40,241 bases of DNA, taken from the NCBI RefSeq assembly GCF_949296715.1, contig NZ_CASFQD010000024.1, positions 1 through 40,241 on the forward strand, given 5' to 3'. Made by a program: the position numbers and the translations under genes. The first letter of the stretch is position 1. Every line of letters begins with the position of its first letter. This document shows, piece by piece, positions 32,130 through 39,542 of the stretch. The stretch is from an uncultured Alistipes sp. (GTDB lineage Bacteria > Bacteroidota > Bacteroidia > Bacteroidales > Rikenellaceae). The notes under the pieces are model-generated. The model did not search any database. It had not been told where the DNA came from and worked only from the letters and a program-made list of their open reading frames with translations.

Positions 32130-32390
32130 TTATTCGCTCAACGGCGTAACGCTCACGTAGGATCTGCCTTCGCTCTTCTTGCAGAACTCGACGGTTCCGT
32201 CGACAAGTGCGAACAGCGTGTGATCCTTACCCATGCCGACGTTCTCACCGGCGTTGTGAACCGTGCCGCGCTGACGGACGATGATGTTGCCCGCCTTTGC
32301 GAACTGACCGCCGAACAATTTGATGCCGAGTCGCTTGCTTTCCGACTCACGGCCGTTCTTCGAACTACCTACACCTTTCTTGTGTGCCAT
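32130..32390 (-). CDS. rpmA: 50S ribosomal protein L27
   Basis: 86 residues starting MAHKKGVGSSKNGRESESKRLGIKLFGGQ, the family pattern in full, including IIVRQRGTVHNAGENVGMGKDHTLFALVDGTVEF. L27 lies near the peptidyl-transferase centre, its N-terminus contacting the tRNA. There is no cleavable N-terminal extension of the Firmicutes type. It begins 20 bases downstream of rplU in the conserved rplU-rpmA order. Confidence 0.98.
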   Translation of the reverse strand: MAHKKGVGSSKNGRESESKRLGIKLFGGQFAKAGNIIVRQRGTVHNAGENVGMGKDHTLFALVDGTVEFCKKSEGRSYVSVTPLSE

Positions 32391-32410
32391 GTCTTTTCGG
32401 TTTTAAAGGT

Positions 32411-32722
32411 TTATGCAACGATTTCTTCCACGAGAACCTGCGTCAGTGCCTGGCGATGGCCGTTGCACTTCTGGTATCCCGTTCTGCGCTTCTTCTTGAA
32501 GACCAGGACCTTGTCGTCCTTCAGGTGCTTCAGAATCTTGCACTTTACCGTGGCGCCTTCAACTACAGGTGCGCCGACTTTGACCTGACCGTCGTTGTCT
32601 GTGAGCAGGACTTTGTCGAAACTTACGGACGAATTCTCTTCGCCCTGGAGACGGTGAACATAAAGTTTCCGACCTTTTTCAGCCTTGAACTGCTGACCTG
32701 CGATCTCTACTATAACGTACAT
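32411..32722 (-). CDS. rplU: 50S ribosomal protein L21
   Basis: 103 residues: MYVIVEIAGQQFKAEKGRKLYVHRLQGEENSSVSFDKVLLTDNDGQVKVGAPVVEGATVKCKILKHLKDDKVLVFKKKRRTGYQKCNGHRQALTQVLVEEIVA-like layout with the family's KRRTGYQ...GHRQ signature. L21 binds 23S rRNA on the solvent side of the 50S subunit. First gene of the pair rplU-rpmA; promoter at 32762-32791. Confidence 0.98.
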   Translation of the reverse strand: MYVIVEIAGQQFKAEKGRKLYVHRLQGEENSSVSFDKVLLTDNDGQVKVGAPVVEGATVKCKILKHLKDDKVLVFKKKRRTGYQKCNGHRQALTQVLVEEIVA

Positions 32723-32761
32723 TTAACTTGTTGGTTATGTATTGAAACATAATTCGGAGTG

Positions 32762-32791
32762 CAAATATACGCATAATTATCTTATAAACAA
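32762..32791 (-). promoter_or_regulatory. Promoter of rplU-rpmA
   Basis: On the minus strand TTG (32791-32789), a 19-base spacer and TATATTTG (32769-32762); leader about 35 bases. Confidence 0.7.
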
Positions 32792-33068
32792 CATCCCGTC
32801 GAAAATTTTTCCCCTGGGCGCCCTCTGGCACGGTTTTGGGCGGGGTGCGGACGCCGCCGCACCTCTTTTTTGTCGGTGTTGTTGTTCTTTTTCGGCTCCG
32901 GAGCCGCGGCGCCGGCTGCCGTGTGGCTTCCGGTCTGCCTGCGGGGTGCCGCCGCATTTGGCTGGCATGCTGCGGAATAGGGATGCGGCGACGCCCTGCG
33001 GGGTTCTGCCGCGGATACTGTACGGAGCGGGGCCGGACGGACGGGCAGGGCAAATTGGGTGTTAAAAA
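32792..33068. other. GC-rich intergenic segment without a recognised gene
   Basis: About 280 bases between the rplU promoter and the cysQ promoter. Apart from the orphan hairpin terminator at 32844-32871, I see no coding or structured feature; the open frames here show no family resemblance. Confidence 0.55.
32844..32871 (+). terminator. Orphan plus-strand terminator-like hairpin
   Basis: GGTGCGG (32844-32850) pairs with CCGCACC (32857-32863), followed by TCTTTTTT. No plus-strand gene lies directly upstream (rplU-rpmA are on the minus strand). The stem sequence is the same as the outer stem of the terminator at 22797. Confidence 0.6.
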
Positions 33069-33100
33069 TTTCACAGTCTCATAAATTCTCCTTATCTTTA
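33069..33100 (+). promoter_or_regulatory. Promoter of cysQ, which decides the start codon
   Basis: TTTC (33069-33072), a 20-base spacer and TATCTTTA (33093-33100). The first in-frame ATG (33100) overlaps the -7 element and cannot be in the transcript, so the ATG at 33142 is the likely start. Confidence 0.55.
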
Positions 33101-33141
33101 TGCCTGTCAAAAGCAGTGACCTCAATAAAAAGCGCGATACG

Positions 33142-33987
33142 ATGATCAACGACAAGGTGAGGATGTATCTGCTGCCGCCCCTGTTCAACGCGGCAGTCAG
33201 GGCCGGAGCCGCCATCATGCACGTATACAAGAATCGGGACGATTACGACATAAGCCTCAAGAACGACCGGACACCCATTACGCTGGCCGACCGCGTGGCC
33301 CACAAGACCATCCGCGAGTACCTCGGGCCGACGCGCATTCCCATTTTGAGCGAGGAGGGGCGCGAGATGCTCTACGACGAGCGCCGCAACTGGGAGCTCT
33401 ACTGGCTGGTCGATCCGCTGGACGGCACCGTGGAGTTCATCAAGGGCAACAACGAATTTACGGTCAACATCGCGCTCATGGAGAACAACGTCTGCATGGG
33501 GGCGGTGATCTACGTCCCCTATTTCGAGAAGATGTACGTCGCGGGGCGCGATTCGGGCGCATATCTCAAGGAGCATGTCGCACCGGATGCCGCGGCCGAA
33601 TATACCTACGAGCAGATCGTCGGCGACTGGACGCCGCTGCCGCTGGCCTCGGAGGCCGGGCACGACCACCTGCGCGTCGCCGTGTCGCGGTCGCACCAGA
33701 CGCCCGAGACGCACGAATACATCGCGCGCCTGCGCGCAGCCCATCCCGACCTGGAGGTTGTCGAGCAGGGCAGCTCCTACAAGTTCTGCCTGCTGGCCGA
33801 GGGCCGCATCGACTATTACGTCCGCACGACGCAGACCTACGAGTGGGATACGGCCGCCGGGGAGCTGATCCTCGCCGAAGCGGGGGGCTCGACGCGCACG
33901 CTGCCCGACGACGGCGTGCTGCGCTACAACGAGGCCGACCTGCGCAATCCGTGGTTCCACTGCCGGTCGAAGTACTGCAAGCTGTAA
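33142..33987 (+). CDS. cysQ: 3'(2'),5'-bisphosphate nucleotidase (CysQ-like, inositol monophosphatase family)
   Basis: 281 residues from the ATG at 33142. The family removes the 3' phosphate of PAP or PAPS, products of sulfate assimilation. Metal-binding motifs are intact: ITLADRVAH (46-54), ILSEEG (68-73), WLVDPLDGTVEF (88-99) and YEWDTAAGELILAEAGG near residue 233. The 33100 ATG is ruled out by the overlapping promoter. IMPase, FBPase and CysQ share these motifs; DGTVEFIKGNNEFTVNIAL and the SYKFCLLAEGRIDYYVR stretch favour CysQ. No sulfate-assimilation gene is adjacent, so the substrate is not certain. Followed by a hairpin terminator. Confidence 0.88.
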   Translation: MINDKVRMYLLPPLFNAAVRAGAAIMHVYKNRDDYDISLKNDRTPITLADRVAHKTIREYLGPTRIPILSEEGREMLYDERRNWELYWLVDPLDGTVEFIKGNNEFTVNIALMENNVCMGAVIYVPYFEKMYVAGRDSGAYLKEHVAPDAAAEYTYEQIVGDWTPLPLASEAGHDHLRVAVSRSHQTPETHEYIARLRAAHPDLEVVEQGSSYKFCLLAEGRIDYYVRTTQTYEWDTAAGELILAEAGGSTRTLPDDGVLRYNEADLRNPWFHCRSKYCKL

Positions 33988-34045
33988 CCGGAGCCGGTGT
34001 TGGAGCCGGTGTCGGTGCTGACAGGGCGACGGGACGAAACGACAT

Positions 34046-34078
34046 GCCCCGGCGGACGGATGTCCGGCCGGGGCTTTT
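34046..34078 (+). terminator. Intrinsic terminator after cysQ
   Basis: A long stem: GCCCCGG (34046-34052) with CCGGGGC (34068-34074) and inner GGAC (34054-34057) with GTCC (34062-34065), followed by TTTT. Confidence 0.75.
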
Positions 34079-34116
34079 CCTGTCGGCGGGGCTCGTGCCG
34101 ACACTTGTGTGTGCGG

Positions 34117-34377
34117 CTACTTGTGCTCGATGTCGCAGGCGCTGCAGTTGCCCGTGCAGCCCGCGAGCGGCGAGCTCCCTTCGGAGCACTCGGCCGTGTC
34201 GTCCGCTTCGCGCGTCTCCTGCACGGCGCACTTGATGCCGAGCCGCTGCATGTTCTTGTTGGTGGAGATCTCCGAATCGATGTGGTGACCCTTGAAGATC
34301 AGCGTCAGCGACATGCCGACGACGAACAGCGCGACGGCCGCGACGGCGCAGAGAATGACGATTAACCAGCCTGGCAT
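34117..34377 (-). CDS. Small membrane protein with C-terminal cysteine cluster
   Basis: 86 residues. One hydrophobic segment of about 22 residues (MPGWLIVILCAVAAVALFVVGMSLTLIF) is followed by a polar region (KGHHIDSEISTNKNMQRLGIKCAVQET) and a Cys-rich end: KCAV, ECSEG, and GCTGNCSACDIEHK, giving C-x3-C-x2-C. This layout, one TM plus a cytoplasmic or periplasmic metal-binding tail, is also that of NqrM-type iron delivery proteins of sodium-pumping NADH:quinone reductases, but the sequence is not an obvious NqrM match and no nqr or rnf genes are in view. A metal or FeS role is inference. It is divergent from trkA, with a shared palindromic promoter. Confidence 0.75.
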   Translation of the reverse strand: MPGWLIVILCAVAAVALFVVGMSLTLIFKGHHIDSEISTNKNMQRLGIKCAVQETREADDTAECSEGSSPLAGCTGNCSACDIEHK

Positions 34378-34402
34378 GATATTCGATTTTTACTCCCGTA
34401 AA

Positions 34403-34434
34403 TTTGGGCTTTCGGGGACAAATGTATACATTTG
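34403..34434 (+). promoter_or_regulatory. Promoter of the trkA operon (plus half of a palindromic pair)
   Basis: TTTG (34403-34406), a 20-base spacer and TACATTTG (34427-34434). The -7 element forms the right half of the perfect 16-bp palindrome CAAATGTATACATTTG at 34419-34434. Confidence 0.82.
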
Positions 34435-34450
34435 TAAGTTAAATTGCAAA
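34419..34450 (-). promoter_or_regulatory. Promoter of the Cys-rich protein gene (minus half of the palindromic pair)
   Basis: On the minus strand TTTG (34450-34447), a 20-base spacer and TACATTTG (34426-34419). Both promoters match the consensus fully and abut at the palindrome centre. Confidence 0.82.
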
Positions 34451-34508
34451 AATGTTGCCCGGGCGCATCGGTACGGCGCTTCCCCGGGACCAAATACAAA
34501 CGGAAACC

Positions 34509-35849
34509 ATGAAAATCGTGATAGCGGGTGCAGGTGAGATGGGCAGCCACCTGGCCCGGATGTTGAGCGGAAACGGCCACGACATCACCGTGATCGACGC
34601 CGACCAGAAACTCCTCTCCGAGGTGGGCAGCCTGGCCGACGTCATCTGCGTCGAGGGCGATTCGACGACCTTTGCCGTGCTGCGCAAGGCCGCCGTGCGC
34701 AAGTGCGACCTCTTCATCGCCGTCAACCACGAGGAGAACGACAACATCGTCGCGGCGATGCTGGCCAAGAAACTCGGGGCGCGCAAGTCGATCGCCCGCA
34801 TCGACAACAACGAATACCTCGAACCCAACAACAAGGAGATGTTCATCGACATGGGCATCGACTACCTGTTCTATCCCGAGAAGGTGGCGGCCCGCGAGGT
34901 CATCAACCTGCTGGGACACACCTCGACGACGGAGTATGTCGACTTCTCGAGCGGCAAGCTCTCGCTCGTGGTCTTCCGTCTGGAGCCGACCTCCTCGCTC
35001 GTCGGGCAGCCGCTGGCGGGCTTCGACGAGGACGAGGCGCCGTTGAGCTACCGCACGGTGGCCATCACGCGCGGCGGGCAGACGATCATCCCGCGCAAGG
35101 ACGAACACTACATGGAGGGCGACATGATCTACGTCATCGCACGGCAGGACGCCGTGCACGAGGTGATGGAGTTCTCCGGGCAGTCGAACATCGAGATCAA
35201 GAACATGATGATCCTCGGCGGCTCGCGCATCGGCATCCGCATCGCCACGGAGATGCAGGACGAGGTCAACATCAAACTGGTGGACTACAATGCCGACAAG
35301 GCCTACCGGCTGGCCGAGATGCTCGACAAGACGCTCATCATCAACGAGGACGGCCGCAACACCGACGCCATGATGGAGGAGGGGCTCTCGAACATGGACG
35401 CCTTCGTCGCCGTGACGGGGCGCAGCGAGACGAACATCCTCGCGGCGATGCTGGCCAAGCGCATGGGCGTCAAGAAGGTGATCGCCGAGGTCGAGAACCT
35501 CAACTACATCAACCTGGCCGAGTCGATCGGTATCGACACGATCGTCAACAAGAAGCTCGTCACGGCGTCGAACATCTTCCGCTTCACGATGTCGACCGAC
35601 GTGCAGGCGATCAAGTGCCTGACGGGCAGCGATGCCGAGGTGCTGGAGTTCATCGTCAAGCCCAACTCCCCGGCTACGAAGGTCCGGATCAAGGATCTGG
35701 GGCTGCCCGAGGATGCGATCATCGGCGGCATCGTGCGCGGCGACAAGGTGCTCATCGCCGTCGGGAACATGGAGGTCAACCCCTATGACCGCGTCGTGGT
35801 CTTCGCCATGCCGGGGTCGGTCGGGAAGGTCGGATACTACTTCAACTGA
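34509..35849 (+). CDS. trkA: Trk system potassium uptake regulator TrkA
   Basis: 446 residues. TrkA is the cytoplasmic NAD-binding subunit that gates TrkH/TrkG potassium channels. Two RCK units are visible: the first Rossmann motif IAGAGEMGSHLARML (5-19) with acidic loop VIDADQKLL, and a second with MMILGGSRIGIRIATEM (about 235-251) and LVDYNADKAYRLA; TrkA-C domains follow each (for example VRIKDLGLPEDAIIGGIVRGDKVLIAVGN near the end). The ATG at 34509 gives the conserved MKIVIAGAG start. The partner trkH is not downstream, where a GH3 gene follows after eight bases, so it must be elsewhere. Confidence 0.95.
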   Translation: MKIVIAGAGEMGSHLARMLSGNGHDITVIDADQKLLSEVGSLADVICVEGDSTTFAVLRKAAVRKCDLFIAVNHEENDNIVAAMLAKKLGARKSIARIDNNEYLEPNNKEMFIDMGIDYLFYPEKVAAREVINLLGHTSTTEYVDFSSGKLSLVVFRLEPTSSLVGQPLAGFDEDEAPLSYRTVAITRGGQTIIPRKDEHYMEGDMIYVIARQDAVHEVMEFSGQSNIEIKNMMILGGSRIGIRIATEMQDEVNIKLVDYNADKAYRLAEMLDKTLIINEDGRNTDAMMEEGLSNMDAFVAVTGRSETNILAAMLAKRMGVKKVIAEVENLNYINLAESIGIDTIVNKKLVTASNIFRFTMSTDVQAIKCLTGSDAEVLEFIVKPNSPATKVRIKDLGLPEDAIIGGIVRGDKVLIAVGNMEVNPYDRVVVFAMPGSVGKVGYYFN

Positions 35850-35857
35850 CAGCGCCC

Positions 35858-37351
35858 ATGTCGATCCGAAATACCCTGTTCAAGGCGTGGTTCTCGCAGC
35901 GCGAGCGCGCCATCGACCGCTTCCGCCGCCATCCCGCCCGGACGCAGGAGCGTATGCTGCAGCGGCTGCTCCGCCGCGGACGCCGCACGGAGTTCGGCGA
36001 GCGCTACGGACTGCGGCACGTGCATACGGTCGAGCAGTTCCAGTCGGCGGTCGGGACCTTCGACTACGAGACCTTCAAGCCCTACATCGAGCGGATGCGC
36101 GAGGGGGTGCGCAACGTGACGGCCCCGGGGCGCGTGACGCTCTTCGCCCGTTCGTCGGGCACGACTTCCGACCGCAGCAAGTACATTCCCGTGACGATGG
36201 AGTCGCTGTGGTGGAACCATACGCTGGGCATGCGCGACGTGGCGACGGTCTATGCGGCCAACTACCCCCGCTCGCACGTCTTCGATGGCAAGACGCTGAC
36301 GCTCGGCGGCTCGTGCACGCGCGAGGGAGGCAACCTGGTGGGTGACCTCTCGGCGCTGCTTATCCACGAGACGACCTTCTGGAGCGGCTGGTTCCGCGCC
36401 CCGCGCATCGAGACGGCCATCATCCCGGACTTCTGGCAGAAGGCCGACGCCATCTGCCGCGAATGCGTCGGCGAGCGCATCACCGCCTTTGCCGGGGTGC
36501 CGTCGTGGAACCTGGCGCTCATGCGCCGCGTACTGGAATATACGGGCAAGCGGAACCTGCTGGAGGTGTGGCCCGATCTGGAGATGTTCGCCCACGGCGG
36601 CGTGGAGTTCGCCCCCTACCGGGCGTCGTTCCGCGAGCTGATCCCGTCGGACGACATGCACTACATGGAGACCTACAACGCCTCGGAGGGTTTCTTCGCG
36701 CTGGCCGACGACCCCTCGCGCGACGACATGCTGCTGATGCTCGACTACGGCATCTTCTTCGAGTTCCGCGACGGCGACCGGATTGTGCCGCTCGAGGGGG
36801 TGGAGTGCGGCAAGGTTTATGCCGTGGTCATCACGTCGAACAACGGACTGTGGCGCTACGAGATCGGCGATACGGTGGAGTTCACCTCGACGAACCCCTA
36901 CCGCATCCGCTTTGCCGGGCGCACACGCCAATATATCAACGTCTTCGGCGAGGAGCTGATCGTCGACAACGCCGACCGGGCCCTTGCCGAGGCGTGCCGC
37001 CTCACGGGTGCCGTCGTTGCGGAGTACTCCGTCGCACCGTGCTACATGTCGCTGCGCGAGCGCGGGGCGCACGAGTGGATCGTGGAGTTCGACCGCGAGC
37101 CGGACGACCGCGGGCGCTTTGCCGACGCGCTCGACCGGGCGCTGCGGACCGTCAATTCGGACTACGACGCCAAGCGGCAGACGACGCTCGAGCGGCAGCA
37201 CATGACGGTCGTGGAGCGGGGCACGCTCTTCGAGTGGATGCGCAGCCGGGGCAAGAACAAGGTGCCGCGGCTGATGAACGACCGCCGCGTGGCGGACGAC
37301 ATGCTTGCCTTTGCGGCGGAGCGCCGGGGCGTGCGGACGGAGAACAAGTGA
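35858..37351 (+). CDS. GH3-family acyl-adenylating protein
   Basis: 497 residues. GH3 proteins form acyl-adenylates and, in plants, join auxin or jasmonate to amino acids; bacterial members have no defined substrate. The three adenylation motifs are seen: ARSSGTTSDRSKYIP (97-111), ETYNASEGFFALADDP (about 270-285, the Tyr-x-Ala-Ser-Glu-Gly motif) and LWRYEIGDTVEF (about 330-341). The N-terminal helical segment (WFSQRERAIDRFRRHPARTQERMLQRLL...RTEFGERYG) also matches. It has trkA eight bases upstream and a deoxynucleoside kinase 27 bases downstream. Amino acid or acyl substrate cannot be predicted. Confidence 0.9.
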   Translation: MSIRNTLFKAWFSQRERAIDRFRRHPARTQERMLQRLLRRGRRTEFGERYGLRHVHTVEQFQSAVGTFDYETFKPYIERMREGVRNVTAPGRVTLFARSSGTTSDRSKYIPVTMESLWWNHTLGMRDVATVYAANYPRSHVFDGKTLTLGGSCTREGGNLVGDLSALLIHETTFWSGWFRAPRIETAIIPDFWQKADAICRECVGERITAFAGVPSWNLALMRRVLEYTGKRNLLEVWPDLEMFAHGGVEFAPYRASFRELIPSDDMHYMETYNASEGFFALADDPSRDDMLLMLDYGIFFEFRDGDRIVPLEGVECGKVYAVVITSNNGLWRYEIGDTVEFTSTNPYRIRFAGRTRQYINVFGEELIVDNADRALAEACRLTGAVVAEYSVAPCYMSLRERGAHEWIVEFDREPDDRGRFADALDRALRTVNSDYDAKRQTTLERQHMTVVERGTLFEWMRSRGKNKVPRLMNDRRVADDMLAFAAERRGVRTENK

Positions 37352-37378
37352 GAGTGAACAGTACAAAATCTTGATGCC

Positions 37379-37993
37379 ATGTACATAGCCATTGCAGGAA
37401 ATATCGGGAGCGGCAAGACGACGCTGACCCAGCTTCTGACCGAGCGTTACCACGCCAAGGCCTACCTCGAGGAGTGCGACAACCCTTACATCGGGGACTT
37501 CTACGAGGACATGAACCGCTGGTCGTTCCACCTGCAGATCAGCTTCCTCGGCAGCCGCATCCAGCAGACGATGGACATGCTGGCCGACAGCCGCGAGGGG
37601 GCGATCTTCCAGGACCGCACGATCTACGAGGATGCGCACATCTTCGCCGAGAACCTCCACGAGATGGGGTTGATGACCTCGCGCGACATCGAGACCTACA
37701 TGAAGATCTTTCGGCTGGTCACGGAGCTTATTCCGCAGCCCGACCTGCTGATCTACCTCAAGGCCGACATTCCGACGCTTATCTCGCAGATACGCAAGCG
37801 GGGCCGCGAGTACGAGATGAATATCGACGAGTCGTACCTTCAGCGGCTCAACGACAAATACAACCACTGGATCGACCACATCTACGAGGGCGAGGTGCTC
37901 GTCGTCGACAAGGACCACGAGGACTTCTCCGATCCGGCCGTGATGGAGCGCATCTGCGCCCGGCTGGATGCGATTCAGGCCGCGAAACGATAA
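37379..37993 (+). CDS. Deoxynucleoside kinase family protein
   Basis: 204 residues, single domain. The P-loop is GNIGSGKTT (7-15); the Lid and DRT/ERS motifs appear as FQDRTIYEDAHIFAENL (about 78-94, where the Arg contacts the base) and RKRGREYEMNID (about 139-150, basic lid). The central EECDNPYIGDFYEDMNRWSFHLQISFL contains the substrate-binding residues. The family phosphorylates deoxyadenosine, deoxyguanosine or deoxycytidine; which one here is not readable. In the trkA-GH3-dNK-methyltransferase-MerR run; ends three bases before the next gene. Confidence 0.9.
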   Translation: MYIAIAGNIGSGKTTLTQLLTERYHAKAYLEECDNPYIGDFYEDMNRWSFHLQISFLGSRIQQTMDMLADSREGAIFQDRTIYEDAHIFAENLHEMGLMTSRDIETYMKIFRLVTELIPQPDLLIYLKADIPTLISQIRKRGREYEMNIDESYLQRLNDKYNHWIDHIYEGEVLVVDKDHEDFSDPAVMERICARLDAIQAAKR

Positions 37994-37996
37994 CGG

Positions 37997-39535
37997 ATGG
38001 AACTGCCTGCACGATTCGTCGAACGGCTCCTGCGCGACCTGGGGGAGGCCGAAGGCCGCGCGCTCTGCGCGGCGCTCGACACGCCGTCGCCCGTCAGCAT
38101 TCGCCTGAATCCCGCCAAGTGCGCGGCGGCGTGTGCCGGGCCGATTCCCGGCGTGTGTGCCGCGGAAGATGTCGCGGAAGGTGCCGCGGGTCGGATTTCC
38201 GGGGCGTGTGCCGCGGAAGATGCCGGCAGCCGGATTCCCGGGGCGTCCGCTGCGGACGGGAGTGCCGGGGCATGCGGCGACGCTGCCGCCGGGCTGCTGC
38301 GGCGTCTCGGCGCGACGGAGCGGGTGCCGTGGAGCGACGCGGGGTGGTACCTCGCCGCGCGGCCGCTCTTCACGCTCGACAGCGACTTCCACGCCGGGGC
38401 CTACTACGTGCAGGAGGCCTCGTCGCAGGTTGTCGGGCGGCTGCTCGGCGGTGATGCGCTGCGCGGTGCCCGTGTGCTGGACCTCTGCGCCGCGCCGGGC
38501 GGCAAGACGACGCTCTACGCCTCGCTCGTCGGGACGGAGGGGCTGGTCGTCGCCAACGAGATCGACCGTCGCCGGGCGCAGGTGCTCGCGGACAATGTCC
38601 GCAAGTGGGGGACGGGCAACGTGGCCGTGACCTGCTGCGAGCCGCGCACGGTGTGCGACTTCGAGGCGTGGTTCGACGTGGTGGCCGTGGACGCTCCCTG
38701 CTCGGGCGAAGGGATGTTCCGCAAGGACGAAGAAGCCCGCGCCGAGTGGAGCGAGGGCAACGTGCGGATGTGCGCCGCGCGGCAGGACGACATCCTGCGC
38801 GAGGCGTGGCGCGCGCTCCGGCCCGGAGGGACGCTCCTCTACAGCACCTGCACGTTCAACCGCGACGAGGACGAAGGGTCGCTCGAACGGCTGGCGGCAT
38901 GGGCCGGCGGGGAGCTGGCCGAGGCCCCGGAGGTGGCGATGGACGATGCCTGGGGCGTCGTCTGCGGCAGGGTGGGGGTGTTCCGCACCTTCCGCTTCTA
39001 TCCCCACCGGGCGCGCGGCGAGGGCTTCTTCGCCGCCGTGGCGTGCAAGGCGCCCGATGCCGGGGGACGGATGCGCGTGCCGAAGGCGCGGCGGAGCGTC
39101 ATCTCGGCCGTGGACCGGGCGTCGGCGGCCGAACTGTCGCGCTGGCTCCGCGAACCGGAACAGATGCGCTTCGGCGAGGTGGCCGGGACGTGCTATGCCT
39201 GGTACGCCGCGCAGGCCGGAGCCGTGAAACAGCTCTCCGATGCCGTGCCCGTGATTTGTTCGGGTGTGGCATTGGGGCAGATTTTCAAGGGACGCCTCAA
39301 GCCCGACGGGGCGCTGGCGCTCTTTGCGGGGCTCGAACGCGGGGCGCTGCCCGTCGCGGAACTCGGCGACGAGGAGGCGCTGCGCTACCTGCGGCGGCAG
39401 GAGATTGCCGCGCAGGGGCTGGCCGAGGGGGTGAACCTCATCTGTGCGCGGGGGCGTGCGCTGGGATTCGCCAAGCGGATCGGTGCCCGGGTGAACAACA
39501 TGTATCCCAATTCGTTGCGGATTATAATGAAATAA
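37997..39535 (+). CDS. RsmB/NOP-type rRNA (cytosine-C5) methyltransferase
   Basis: 512 residues, longer than the usual 450-470. The SAM-binding motif VLDLCAAPGGKTT starts near residue 159; the catalytic motifs DAPCSGEGMFRKD (about 232-244, Cys in PCS) and STCTFNRDEDEG (about 282-293, nucleophile Cys in TCT) are both present, as is the C-terminal PUA-like portion (RFGEVAGTCYAWYAA...VALGQIFKGRLKPDGALALFAGL). Residues about 46-95 are an Ala/Gly/Asp-rich insertion made of three repeats, absent from typical family members. It most resembles RsmF (YebU) proteins that make m5C in 16S rRNA. Starts three bases after the kinase gene and precedes a MerR gene by seven bases. Confidence 0.9.
   Translation: MELPARFVERLLRDLGEAEGRALCAALDTPSPVSIRLNPAKCAAACAGPIPGVCAAEDVAEGAAGRISGACAAEDAGSRIPGASAADGSAGACGDAAAGLLRRLGATERVPWSDAGWYLAARPLFTLDSDFHAGAYYVQEASSQVVGRLLGGDALRGARVLDLCAAPGGKTTLYASLVGTEGLVVANEIDRRRAQVLADNVRKWGTGNVAVTCCEPRTVCDFEAWFDVVAVDAPCSGEGMFRKDEEARAEWSEGNVRMCAARQDDILREAWRALRPGGTLLYSTCTFNRDEDEGSLERLAAWAGGELAEAPEVAMDDAWGVVCGRVGVFRTFRFYPHRARGEGFFAAVACKAPDAGGRMRVPKARRSVISAVDRASAAELSRWLREPEQMRFGEVAGTCYAWYAAQAGAVKQLSDAVPVICSGVALGQIFKGRLKPDGALALFAGLERGALPVAELGDEEALRYLRRQEIAAQGLAEGVNLICARGRALGFAKRIGARVNNMYPNSLRIIMK
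38144..38260 (+). repeat. In-frame repeat array inside the rRNA methyltransferase gene
   Basis: Three similar 27-bp segments, at 38144-38170, 38195-38221 and 38234-38260, encode I-P/S-G-V/A-C/S-A-A-E/D-D/G. They account for most of the insertion between NPAKC and LLRRLGATERVPW. Confidence 0.8.
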
Positions 39536-39542
39536 TAGGTAT

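Noticed and set aside
31779..32588. 269-codon plus-strand frame across the structured RNA and antisense to rpmA/rplU
   Set aside because: It overlaps the RNA's terminator stem and two ribosomal protein genes; the product resembles no family.
35837..39007. 1056-codon open frame antisense to GH3, the kinase and the methyltransferase
   Set aside because: Shadow of three genes with recognised motifs; GC-rich codon bias alone keeps this frame open.
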